Shown here piece after piece: positions 1-7,026 of a stretch of DNA of 20,756 bases; the first letter of the stretch is position 1, and every line of letters starts with the position of its first letter. The stretch lies in NCBI GenBank assembly GCA_026989405.1, contig JALSJL010000170.1, positions 1 through 20,756 of the forward strand, read 5' to 3'. The translations under genes were made by a program, and so were the position numbers. Below the pieces are notes generated by a model, which did not search any database, was not told the DNA's origin, and worked only from the letters and a program-made list of their open reading frames with translations. This DNA comes from Marinosulfonomonas sp. Its GTDB lineage: Bacteria > Pseudomonadota > Alphaproteobacteria > Rhodobacterales > Rhodobacteraceae.

Positions 1-676
1 CCACATGGCTGTCAGGCGCAACGGAGCCCGCTGCAAAAATCGCCTTGTTACAGTGATCAAGCGCGGCAAGCTGCGCCGCGATGATCGGTTCCTGACGAAG
101 CGCGCGGGCCAGATCCGGGTTCGACAGCACAGCCGGCGCGTGAAGGTTGATCAACTGGCCGCCCAGACGCAATGCCATGTGGGCAGAGCAGATTTCGGCG
201 GTAAACCCGTATGGTGTGGCCATTGACCCCACCAATTGCAAAACTGTCAGGTCGGGGATGGACGTCGTCGCGATGGCTTCTGCTACCTGAAACACCGACC
301 GCCCCCAGGCAACGCCCAGCTTGTCGCCTGGCGCCAGCAGGCTCGGCAGCCAATCGGCCGCCCCACGGGCCACCCGCAGCAGTGTTTCGTTTTCGCCGCG
401 CGGATCGTCTGGCACGACATAAGCCGCCCGCAGGTTGAACCGTGTCCGAAGTTCCCGGGCCAGACGGTGCGCCGTAAAAACCTCGGGCGCCAGGGCGATC
501 CGCACATATCCGCGCTCTCGTGCTTCCTGCAGGTAGTTGACGACGGTTGCCCGAGATACCTTCAGGCGCCTGGCAATCTCCGCCTGGTTCAACCCGTCGT
601 GATAATACAGCCAGGCGGCTTCAACGACGATGCTTTCGCCGCTGAATTGTCCCGATGTTTGTCTTCGCGTTACCAT
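1..676 (-). CDS. SorC/DeoR-type sugar-binding transcriptional regulator, N-terminal part (runs off the left edge)
   Basis: The frame has no stop in the window, so about 225 N-terminal codons are present and the C-terminus is missing. I translated it from the reverse complement. It opens MVTRRQTSGQF and has a helix-turn-helix at about residues 30-55 (NQAEIARRLKVSRATV, then NYLQEARERGYV). This is followed by the start of a SorC/LsrR-like effector domain (GDKLGVAWGRSVF, then LQLVGSMA). Family members bind a phosphorylated sugar and control carbohydrate operons. An in-frame ATG at 709 would add 11 residues. I prefer 676 because a promoter-like pair (TTGACA 729-724, TCAAAT 706-701) would place the transcript start between the two, and AAGGG lies 10 nt before 676. 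The gene is divergent from the aldolase-dehydrogenase, which is its likely target. Family is confident; the effector is unknown. Confidence 0.85.
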   Translation of the reverse strand, partial: MVTRRQTSGQFSGESIVVEAAWLYYHDGLNQAEIARRLKVSRATVVNYLQEARERGYVRIALAPEVFTAHRLARELRTRFNLRAAYVVPDDPRGENETLLRVARGAADWLPSLLAPGDKLGVAWGRSVFQVAEAIATTSIPDLTVLQLVGSMATPYGFTAEICSAHMALRLGGQLINLHAPAVLSNPDLARALRQEPIIAAQLAALDHCNKAIFAAGSVAPDSHV

Positions 677-701
677 GCCGAAGCGACCCTTGTTTTTTAT
701 A

Positions 702-730
702 TTTGACATCACATCCTGACATTTGTCAAA
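702..730. promoter_or_regulatory. Palindromic operator/promoter candidate between the divergent SorC-type regulator and aldolase-dehydrogenase genes
   Basis: TTTGACA at 702-708 is exactly mirrored by TGTCAAA at 724-730, giving 7-bp arms with centres 22 bp apart, about two helical turns. TGACAT is also directly repeated at 704 and 717. Each arm holds TTGACA, the sigma-70 -35 consensus, one per strand. On the minus strand it is followed after 17 nt by TCAAAT (4 of 6 matches to a -10). The plus-strand -10 is not obvious. I infer a shared operator for the SorC-type regulator that controls both genes. Confidence 0.45.
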
Positions 731-773
731 ACAGCGGCGCGATCCGAGGGCACCCGGCGGAAGGAAACATGAC

Positions 774-2834
774 ATGGTCCGTAACAGATGGGACGAGGCA
801 AAAGCAAAGAGTCTGGTTGCCGCGGCGGGCCCGGATGCGGCTGACCAGCAACTGGCGCTGCGGGTCTACACCTCGCGGCTGATCGGCTCTGACACGGACC
901 TGGTGCTGCATGGTGGCGGAAATACATCCTGCAAGGTAAGGCGGCGCGACATACTTGGTCGTGAAATTGATGTGCTGCATGTCAAGGGGTCGGGTTGGGA
1001 TCTTGGGGTGATCGAGGCCCCAGGTCTGCCCGGTGTGCGGCTTGACCGGTTGCAAGAGCTGCGTGCGCTTGACGCCCTGTCAGACGAAGACATGGTGAAT
1101 TTGCAGCGTTCTGCACTGCTGGACAGCACCTCGCCCAATCCATCGGTCGAAACGCTGTTGCACGCTTTTCTGCCACACCGTTTCATTGACCATACGCACG
1201 CGACGGCAATGTTGGCCCTGGCCGACCTGCTCGATGCCGAAACGGTGGTTAAAGAGCTTTTCGGCGGCCGGATCGCCTGCGTGCCCTTCATCATGCCCGG
1301 GTTTGAACTGGCAAAAGCCGCAGCCGAGGTCTTTGACAACCACCCCGACGCCGAGGGTCTGTTGTTGCTCAAACATGGCCATTTCGCCTTCGGCGACAGT
1401 GCAAGGGAAAGCTACGATCGGCTGATCGAACATACAAACATCGTTGAGCGCTGGCTTGAAGAACGGGCGGGTCTTGTGCCGGCTGCAGCCGTTGGGGAAA
1501 GCCGTGAAATGAGCGAACGTGCTGGCGGAGTGCTTCCTCTCTTGCGCGGCATACTGGGCGACAGGGCCGCTGATTTCACCGGCAACCCCGACCATCCAAT
1601 GCCGGTCATGAACCTGAGAAACGGCGAGAACGTGCAGGAGTTCCTGGCGCGTGAGGATCTTGAAACGCTGGCCACGCGCGGCGTTCCGACGCCCGATCAT
1701 GTGATCCGCACAAAGAACCGTCCGCTCTATCTGACAGCTGAAACTCTGGCCGGCGGTCGTGAAGCGATTGCCGCGAAAGTTGACCGCTACATTGCCAGCT
1801 ACCGGCAATATTTCGACGAAAACAACGCCCGTTCTGGCGGCGCCAAGCAGCTGTTGATGCCGACCCCGAACCTTGCGTGGATCCAGGGCGTGGTCGGCAT
1901 GTCGGCCAATGCAAAGGCTGCCAGTGCCGCTTCGGACCTGGCGGCGCAGGCCATGCAGGCGATGGGCTGGGGCGAGGCCGCTGGCGGCTATCATCCGGTC
2001 GATGAGGCGCGGTTGTTTGACATGGAATACTGGTCGCTGGAACAGGCCAAGCTGGGCAAGGGCGCGCCCCCGCCATTGCAGGGGCGCGTCGTGATGATCA
2101 CAGGTGGGGCCGGGGCCATCGGACTGGCCACGGCGCGCGCTTTCGCAGCGCAGGGCGCGGACATTTTTCTTGTCGACCTGTCACAAGAGGCGCTGGATGG
2201 CGCACTGACCGATCTTGGCGGGTTTCATGCCGGGCTGGCGCTGGACGTGACAGCGCCCAATGCAGCCGAACAGGCGCTGGACGCCTGCATCCGTGCCTTT
2301 GGCGGGCTGGATATTCTGGTCTCCAATGCCGGTGCCGCCTGGTCTGGCGAAATGCTGGATTTGCCGGACGAAACCCTGCGCAAGAGCTTTGAGCTCAACT
2401 TCTTTTCGCACCAGGCCTTCGCCATTGCCGCAGCGCGGCTGTTTGACCGGCAGGGCCGCGGCGGGCAGATCCTCTTCAATGTCTCCAAGCAGGCCGTGAA
2501 TCCCGGCAAGAGTTTCGGCGCCTATGGGCTGCCCAAGGCGACCACCTTTTTCCTGGTGCGCCAACTGGCACTGGAACTGGGTGCCAGAAACGTGCGGGTA
2601 AACGGCGTGAATGCAGATCGTATCCGCTCCGGGCTTCTGGATGATGCCTTTGTTGCCGAGCGGGCCAGGGCGCGTGGCGTCACCGAAGCCGCCTACATGG
2701 CCGGCAACCTTCTGCGCCGCGAAGTGGAAGCCCGCCACGTCGCCGATGCATTCGTGTCGCTGGCAAGGGCCGAGCGCACAACGGCGCACGTCATGACGGT
2801 CGACGGCGGCAACATCGAAGCCGCCTTGCGTTAG
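774..2834 (+). CDS. Bifunctional class II aldolase / short-chain dehydrogenase (rhamnulose-1-phosphate aldolase/lactaldehyde dehydrogenase type)
   Basis: This is a 686-residue fusion. The N-terminal half is a zinc-dependent class II aldolase/adducin domain: GGGNTSCK at 47-54, the metal-site pair HTH at 140-142 and KHGHFAFG at 200-207. The C-terminal half is a Rossmann SDR: TGGAGAIG at 443-450, NAG at 518-520, S571, and YxxxK with Y584 and K588. In characterised relatives of this architecture the aldolase splits a 1-phospho-ketose of a deoxy sugar (such as rhamnulose-1-phosphate) into dihydroxyacetone phosphate and lactaldehyde. The SDR then oxidises lactaldehyde with NAD. ATG 774 is chosen because GGAAGGA lies 8 nt upstream; an upstream TTG at 723 falls inside the operator. 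The stop overlaps the stop of the convergent RidA gene. The architecture is certain but the sugar is not: no kinase, isomerase or sugar transporter is visible on this side. Confidence 0.88.
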   Translation: MVRNRWDEAKAKSLVAAAGPDAADQQLALRVYTSRLIGSDTDLVLHGGGNTSCKVRRRDILGREIDVLHVKGSGWDLGVIEAPGLPGVRLDRLQELRALDALSDEDMVNLQRSALLDSTSPNPSVETLLHAFLPHRFIDHTHATAMLALADLLDAETVVKELFGGRIACVPFIMPGFELAKAAAEVFDNHPDAEGLLLLKHGHFAFGDSARESYDRLIEHTNIVERWLEERAGLVPAAAVGESREMSERAGGVLPLLRGILGDRAADFTGNPDHPMPVMNLRNGENVQEFLAREDLETLATRGVPTPDHVIRTKNRPLYLTAETLAGGREAIAAKVDRYIASYRQYFDENNARSGGAKQLLMPTPNLAWIQGVVGMSANAKAASAASDLAAQAMQAMGWGEAAGGYHPVDEARLFDMEYWSLEQAKLGKGAPPPLQGRVVMITGGAGAIGLATARAFAAQGADIFLVDLSQEALDGALTDLGGFHAGLALDVTAPNAAEQALDACIRAFGGLDILVSNAGAAWSGEMLDLPDETLRKSFELNFFSHQAFAIAAARLFDRQGRGGQILFNVSKQAVNPGKSFGAYGLPKATTFFLVRQLALELGARNVRVNGVNADRIRSGLLDDAFVAERARARGVTEAAYMAGNLLRREVEARHVADAFVSLARAERTTAHVMTVDGGNIEAALR

Positions 2835-3232
2835 GCGCTTGGCAAGACAGCGGTCGCTTCGATTTCCAGCAAGGCCTCATCCTCGATCAGCCCGGCGACA
2901 ACAACCATGGTCATCGCGGGAAAATGCCGGCCAAAAACGCGCCGGTAGATCTCACCGACCTCTTTCTGGCGCGCAAGATACTCGTGCTTGTCGAGAACAT
3001 ACCAGGTGAGTCGGGTGATATCCGTCACCTGCCCACCCGCTGCGTGGACAACCGCGGCAATGTTGCCGAGCGCCTGTTCCATCTGGCCAATGAAGTCGTG
3101 GCGCTCGAACTTCTGGTGTTCGTTCCAGCCGATCTGCCCGCCGATGAACAGCAGGCCATTTTGGGTGAGCATTCCGTTTGCGTAACCTTTGGCGGGGGTC
3201 CAGCCATCTGGTTGAACAGTCTTGTGGGTCAT
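2831..3232 (-). CDS. RidA/YjgF-family protein, last gene of the aromatic-CoA operon
   Basis: This 133-residue protein has the usual length and fold signature of the YjgF/YER057c/UK114 family: GGQIG at 31-35 and the closing ALLEIEATAV at 120-129. Canonical RidA hydrolyses reactive enamines/imines to ketones and ammonia, using an Arg in the PAR segment to hold the substrate carboxylate. Here that segment reads PAMTMVV, with Met107 at the Arg position, so it is not a classical RidA. The start at 3232 forms an ATGA overlap with the thioesterase stop and has GGAGG about 10 nt upstream; a longer open frame to 3406 would run through the thioesterase. A YjgF-type 'translation inhibitor' gene was also reported in the Azoarcus evansii 2-aminobenzoate cluster. 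I infer deamination of an enamine-CoA intermediate. Confidence 0.88.
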   Translation of the reverse strand: MTHKTVQPDGWTPAKGYANGMLTQNGLLFIGGQIGWNEHQKFERHDFIGQMEQALGNIAAVVHAAGGQVTDITRLTWYVLDKHEYLARQKEVGEIYRRVFGRHFPAMTMVVVAGLIEDEALLEIEATAVLPSA

Positions 3233-3639
3233 GTGGGGTCTGCCTCCAGAAAGGGTTGGACCGCCTGGCGAATGGCGCCGGGCCAGCGGGTGGGTTTGCC
3301 GTTTGCGTCGACAAGCACGAGCGTCGAGGTCGCGCGAAGTCTCAGTTCGTCTGCACAGCGGGCCTGAAAAACCAGGCCCAGGCTGGTTGCGCCCAGCGCC
3401 GAGCACGAAAGCGCGAAATCAAGCGCGTCCCCGTGCCGGCTGGGCGCGGGAAACCCGGCTTCGATCCGGGCTGTCGGAACTGCGTGGTCCTGGTGCAGAT
3501 CCTGAAAAGGCCACCCCAGGGCGTCGCCGAAAAACGCTTCGACACAATCGTTCAGCATTTCGAAGTAGCGGGGGTAAAACACCAGACCTGCGGGGTCGCA
3601 GTCACGAAACAGAATCTTGCGATGAACCGTGAACTTCAT
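3229..3639 (-). CDS. Acyl-CoA thioesterase, 4-hydroxybenzoyl-CoA thioesterase (hotdog) family
   Basis: This 136-residue single-hotdog protein opens with the 4HBT signature: RDCDPAGLVFYPRYF at about residues 12-26. Asp15 aligns with the catalytic Asp17 of the Pseudomonas enzyme. The family hydrolyses aryl- or acyl-CoA to the free acid and CoA in the cytoplasm. The gene starts 3 bp after the livF stop, and its own stop overlaps the RidA start (ATGA), so it belongs to the operon. In a CoA-dependent aromatic pathway it most likely recycles CoA from stalled or wrongly activated aryl-CoA thioesters. A true catabolic step on a late intermediate is possible. Family is confident; the substrate is inferred. 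Confidence 0.88.
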   Translation of the reverse strand: MKFTVHRKILFRDCDPAGLVFYPRYFEMLNDCVEAFFGDALGWPFQDLHQDHAVPTARIEAGFPAPSRHGDALDFALSCSALGATSLGLVFQARCADELRLRATSTLVLVDANGKPTRWPGAIRQAVQPFLEADPT

Positions 3640-3642
3640 GTG

Positions 3643-4332
3643 TCAGACCCCAATGTAACGATCGGTGATATCGGGCTGCAATGTATCCATCGCACCGCTC
3701 CAGACGGTTTCACCCTTTTCAAGGATCGTCGCGCGGTCTGCGGCTTTCGACAACTCTTGCAGCGATTTGTCGACCACCAGGATGGATAGCCCGCTTTCGT
3801 GTTTCAGGGCCAGGATGGCGGCCCAGATTTCCTGTCGGACCACCGGCGCCAACCCTTCGGTTGCTTCATCCAGCAACAACAACTGCGGGTTTGTCATCAG
3901 GGCGCGCCCGATTGCCAGCATCTGTTGTTCGCCGCCCGAAAGCGTGGCCGCACTTTGCGTGTGGCGTTCTGCAAGGCGGGGAAACAGGGCGTGGACGCGG
4001 CCAATGTCCCAATGGCCCGGACGCGCGGCGGCGACAAGGTTTTCGGCAACCGTCAGGCTCGCAAAGCACCGCCGGCCCTCGGGCACCAGCCCGATCCCCA
4101 GCCGTGCCGCCTGATATGAGGCGAGCGCAGCGATGTCGCGGCCAGCAAACTGCAAGCGGCCTTCGGAATGGCGCAGCATGCGGCAGATCACCTTGATCGT
4201 TGTGCTCTTGCCCATGCCGTTGCGGCCCAGAAGGGCCATCACTTCGCCTTCGCGAACGTCAAGGTCCACGCCAAAGAGCGCCTGAGAAGCCCCATAGAAG
4301 GCCGTGATCTTTTCAAGCGAAAGCAGGCTCAC
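3643..4332 (-). CDS. livF: Branched-chain-type ABC transporter ATP-binding protein LivF
   Basis: This 229-residue ATPase matches the LivF length. Walker A GRNGMGKS is at 36-43, the signature LSGGEQQ at 131-137, and Walker B LLLLDEA at 151-157 followed by TEGLAP, which is typical of LivF. It pairs with LivG on the cytoplasmic face of a HAAT-family importer. The start codon is GTG in a GTGA overlap with the livG stop, so translation is coupled. The transporter sits between aromatic-CoA catabolic genes, so its cargo is more likely an aromatic acid such as anthranilate or benzoate than leucine. That assignment is inference from context. Confidence 0.93.
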   Translation of the reverse strand: MSLLSLEKITAFYGASQALFGVDLDVREGEVMALLGRNGMGKSTTIKVICRMLRHSEGRLQFAGRDIAALASYQAARLGIGLVPEGRRCFASLTVAENLVAAARPGHWDIGRVHALFPRLAERHTQSAATLSGGEQQMLAIGRALMTNPQLLLLDEATEGLAPVVRQEIWAAILALKHESGLSILVVDKSLQELSKAADRATILEKGETVWSGAMDTLQPDITDRYIGV

Positions 4333-5078
4333 GCGTCTTCCCCCAGATAGGCGCGGCGCACCTCGCGGTCGGCGCGGATCTCGTCGACAGTGCCGGTGGC
4401 GATGAGCCGGCCATAGACCAGAACACTGATCCTGTCAGCCAGCGCGAAAACCGCATCCATGTCATGTTCGACCAGCAGGATGGGCGCTTCGCGGCGCAGT
4501 TCTCCCAGAAAGGTTGTCAGCCGTTTGCTGCCCCCGGCCCCCAGACCCGCCATCGGCTCATCCATCAGGAAGGCGCGGGGTTTGAGGGTCAGGGCAACGG
4601 CAACTTCAAGTTGGCGGCGCTGGCCGTGCGACAGCTCGGCGGTCTGTCTGGCGGCAAGGTCTTGCAGGCCCACGCGGGCCAGGGCCTCGGTCGCCCGTGC
4701 GAGCAACGCCGTGTCCTTCAGAACCGGCCGGAAAAACCGAAAGGCGCGGCCTGTTGCCCCGACGGCCCCCAGAAGGGCGTTTTGCAACACCGTGTGTTCC
4801 ATTGCCAGTGCCGAAATTTGAAACGTGCGCCCCAGCCCGCGCCGTGCCCGGGCGACGGTATCAAGCCGCGTCACGTCTTCGCCGTTGAACAGGACCGAGC
4901 CCTCGTCGGGCGCCAGAGACCCCGCAATCTGGGCAATCAGGGTCGATTTCCCGGCGCCATTGGGCCCGATCAAGGCATGGATTTCACCAGCTCTCAGGTC
5001 CAGAGACACACCGTCGGATGCCGTCAATGCGCCAAACCGTTTGGTCAGGTTGCGGGTTTCCAGAACAGGCTCAGTCAT
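4329..5078 (-). CDS. livG: Branched-chain-type ABC transporter ATP-binding protein LivG
   Basis: This 249-residue ATPase has Walker A GPNGAGKS at 38-45, the signature LSHGQRRQLEVAVAL at 149-163 and Walker B AFLMDEP at 169-175 followed by MAGLG. The C-terminal tail (ADREVRRAYLGED) is the usual LivG ending. The signature reads LSHGQ rather than LSGGQ, a frequent LivG variant. It is the partner of LivF and energises the LivH-LivM channel. The start overlaps the last 8 bp of livM and the stop overlaps the livF GTG, so the three genes are translationally linked. Confidence 0.93.
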   Translation of the reverse strand: MTEPVLETRNLTKRFGALTASDGVSLDLRAGEIHALIGPNGAGKSTLIAQIAGSLAPDEGSVLFNGEDVTRLDTVARARRGLGRTFQISALAMEHTVLQNALLGAVGATGRAFRFFRPVLKDTALLARATEALARVGLQDLAARQTAELSHGQRRQLEVAVALTLKPRAFLMDEPMAGLGAGGSKRLTTFLGELRREAPILLVEHDMDAVFALADRISVLVYGRLIATGTVDEIRADREVRRAYLGEDA

Positions 5079-6054
5079 GCGCGACCTCGCGTCCGGCCAG
5101 CGTTCCGATCAGTCCGCCCCGGGCAAAAAGCACGACGGCCAACAAGAGGAACCCTAGATAGATTTGCCAGAATTCGGACAGCCCGCCCAGGAAATGTTCA
5201 AGCAATATGAACAGGGCGGCGCCCGCGACCGGACCAAACAGCCGGCCCACACCGCCCAGGATCACGAAGATGATGATCTCGCCCGAAGTCTGCCAACTGA
5301 ACATCGTCGGGCTGACAAACCGGTTGAGATCGGCAAACAGCGCCCCCGCCAGACCGGTGATGGCACCTGAAATGGTGAAAGCCACCAGCCGAAGGCGGAA
5401 ACTGTCGATCCCGACGGTCAGCACCCGTGTTTCGCTTTGCCGGGCTGCGGTCAGGGCCAGGCCGAACGGTGACCTGGAAATTCGCGATGACGCGAAAAGA
5501 GCCAGCGACAGCAGCACGAAACAGATCGCGAAGAACTGGATCGGGTCAAGCGTGTTCAGCCCGGGAAACCCGTTGCGGACATAGATCGAAAGCCCGTCTT
5601 CGCCACCATAGGCGGGCCAGCTGATCGTGAAAAAGAAGAACATCTGCCCGAAGGCCAACGTGATCATGATGAAATAGACCCCCGACGTTCGCAGGCTGAG
5701 TGCGCCGATCACCAGGGCTGCCAACGCGCTGGTGACGATTGCCACAAGCCAGATTACCGGCATGGATTTCGTTCCTTCGATCAGGAACGGGCTTTCCAGC
5801 AGCGGGGAATAGTCCTGGGCGTGACTGGCCAGAATACCCATGGCGTAGCCGCCGATTCCGAAGAATATCGCATGCCCAAGGCTGACCAGCCCGCCAAGGC
5901 CCAGCGCGATATTCAGCCCAACCCCGGCCAGCGACAGGATTGCGACGCGTGTCGCCAGCGTGATGGTAAACGGCTCATCCGCCACCCAGGCCCAAAGCGG
6001 CACCAACAGGAGCGCGCCCATGATGACCGCGTTGAGAAGGGTCTCGCGCCTCAT
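5071..6054 (-). CDS. livM: Branched-chain-type ABC transporter permease LivM
   Basis: This 327-residue integral membrane protein has many hydrophobic segments. The conserved LivM block is ITLATRVAILSLAGVGLNIALG followed by GLVSLGHAIFFGIGGYAMGI (about residues 30-75). The inner-membrane loop GVYFIMITLAFGQM and the C-terminal GEIIIFVILGGVGRLFGPVAGA are also present. It forms the heteromeric channel with LivH. The start overlaps the livH stop as ATGA and the stop overlaps livG by 8 bp. Specificity cannot be read from the permease; context points to an aromatic acid. Confidence 0.93.
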   Translation of the reverse strand: MRRETLLNAVIMGALLLVPLWAWVADEPFTITLATRVAILSLAGVGLNIALGLGGLVSLGHAIFFGIGGYAMGILASHAQDYSPLLESPFLIEGTKSMPVIWLVAIVTSALAALVIGALSLRTSGVYFIMITLAFGQMFFFFTISWPAYGGEDGLSIYVRNGFPGLNTLDPIQFFAICFVLLSLALFASSRISRSPFGLALTAARQSETRVLTVGIDSFRLRLVAFTISGAITGLAGALFADLNRFVSPTMFSWQTSGEIIIFVILGGVGRLFGPVAGAALFILLEHFLGGLSEFWQIYLGFLLLAVVLFARGGLIGTLAGREVAHD

Positions 6055-6971
6055 GTGCCGGCTCCGTAAAGGCCAGTGGGCCGAAAGATGAGAACGCCGG
6101 CCATCAGGATGTAGATCAGCATGGAGGCCAGGGCCGAACCGACGGATGCAGCGGCCGACGGCTCAAGAAATGCGCCGAAAAGAACCGGCAGCAGAAATCC
6201 CCCCAGGGTATCTGTCAGCCCGACCAGCAAGGCACCCACCAGCGCCCCCTTGATCGAGCCGATGCCGCCGATGACGATGACAACCAGCGCCAGGATCAGG
6301 ACAGGTTCGCCCATGCCCACCTGAACCGACTGGATGGCGCCGACCAATGCCCCCGCCAGCCCGGCCAATGCCGCGCCAAGGGCAAAGACCAATGTGTACA
6401 GGCGCGAAATATCGACGCCCAGTGCCGCGATCATTTCCCTGTCATTTTCGCCGGCCCTTATGCGAATACCGATGCGGGTGCGCGAGATCAGCAGGAACAG
6501 GCCGGCTGCGACCGCCAGACCAACGGCAATGATGAGCAGGCGGTAGACGGGATACTGGATGCCGCCCGGCAGGGTGATGGGCCCGGCCAGTGCTGCCGGC
6601 ACCTGCAGATAAAGCGGAAAAGAGCCGAAGACCCAGCGTGTGCTCTCGGAAAAGATCAGGATCAATGCGAACGTGGCAAGGACCTGGTCCAGATGCCCGC
6701 GGTCATAGAGCCGCCGGATCACAAGCAGTTCAATCAGCGTTCCGGCCAGGGCGGCCGCAGCCAGGCTGGCCACCAGAGCCAGCAGAAAAGACCCGCTCCA
6801 ACCCGCCACCGCCGCTGCCGCGAAGGCGCCGACCATGTAAAGCGAGCCATGCGCGAGATTGATCAGGCCCATGACCCCGAAAATGAGCGTCAGGCCGGCC
6901 GCCATGAGAAACAGCATGATACCGAACTGCAGCCCGTTCAGGGCCTGTTCCATCAAAAGGACAAGAGACAT
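6051..6971 (-). CDS. livH: Branched-chain-type ABC transporter permease LivH
   Basis: This 306-residue membrane protein has the LivH hallmark near its N-terminus: MEQALNGLQFGIMLFLMAAG, then LTLIFGVMGLINLAHGSLYMVGAF. Near the C-terminus is PVLILALVVIVIGGIGSIKGALVG. It is the partner of LivM in the inner-membrane channel. The start at 6971 is preferred because the family N-terminus begins there and GGAAGG lies about 9 nt upstream. An open frame back to 7103 would add 44 polar residues that run through the hairpin and into the binding-protein gene. It is separated from the binding-protein gene by a GC-rich hairpin and joined to livM by an ATGA overlap. Confidence 0.92.
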   Translation of the reverse strand: MSLVLLMEQALNGLQFGIMLFLMAAGLTLIFGVMGLINLAHGSLYMVGAFAAAAVAGWSGSFLLALVASLAAAALAGTLIELLVIRRLYDRGHLDQVLATFALILIFSESTRWVFGSFPLYLQVPAALAGPITLPGGIQYPVYRLLIIAVGLAVAAGLFLLISRTRIGIRIRAGENDREMIAALGVDISRLYTLVFALGAALAGLAGALVGAIQSVQVGMGEPVLILALVVIVIGGIGSIKGALVGALLVGLTDTLGGFLLPVLFGAFLEPSAAASVGSALASMLIYILMAGVLIFRPTGLYGAGT

Positions 6972-6993
6972 CAGAAAGCGCCTTCCCAACTGA

Positions 6994-7016
6994 CCGGGCG
7001 GCTTGCAGCCGCCCGG
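6994..7016 (-). promoter_or_regulatory. GC-rich stem-loop between the binding-protein gene and livH
   Basis: CCGGGCGGC (6994-7002) and GCCGCCCGG (7008-7016) form a perfect 9-bp stem with a 5-nt loop. In the minus-strand transcript it lies directly after the binding-protein stop. No run of U follows it, so it is not a good intrinsic terminator. Hairpins here are known in binding-protein-dependent ABC operons, where they protect the upstream mRNA or lower downstream expression. I infer that it gives more binding protein than permease. Confidence 0.6.
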
Positions 7017-7026
7017 CCGGTCCGTG

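Noticed and set aside
723..773. Upstream TTG start for the aldolase-dehydrogenase
   Set aside because: It falls inside the operator palindrome and has no ribosome site. ATG 774 has GGAAGGA at good spacing.
3233..3406. N-terminal extension of the RidA gene
   Set aside because: The extra 58 residues are out-of-frame thioesterase sequence. The ATG at 3232 gives the family length and an ATGA overlap.
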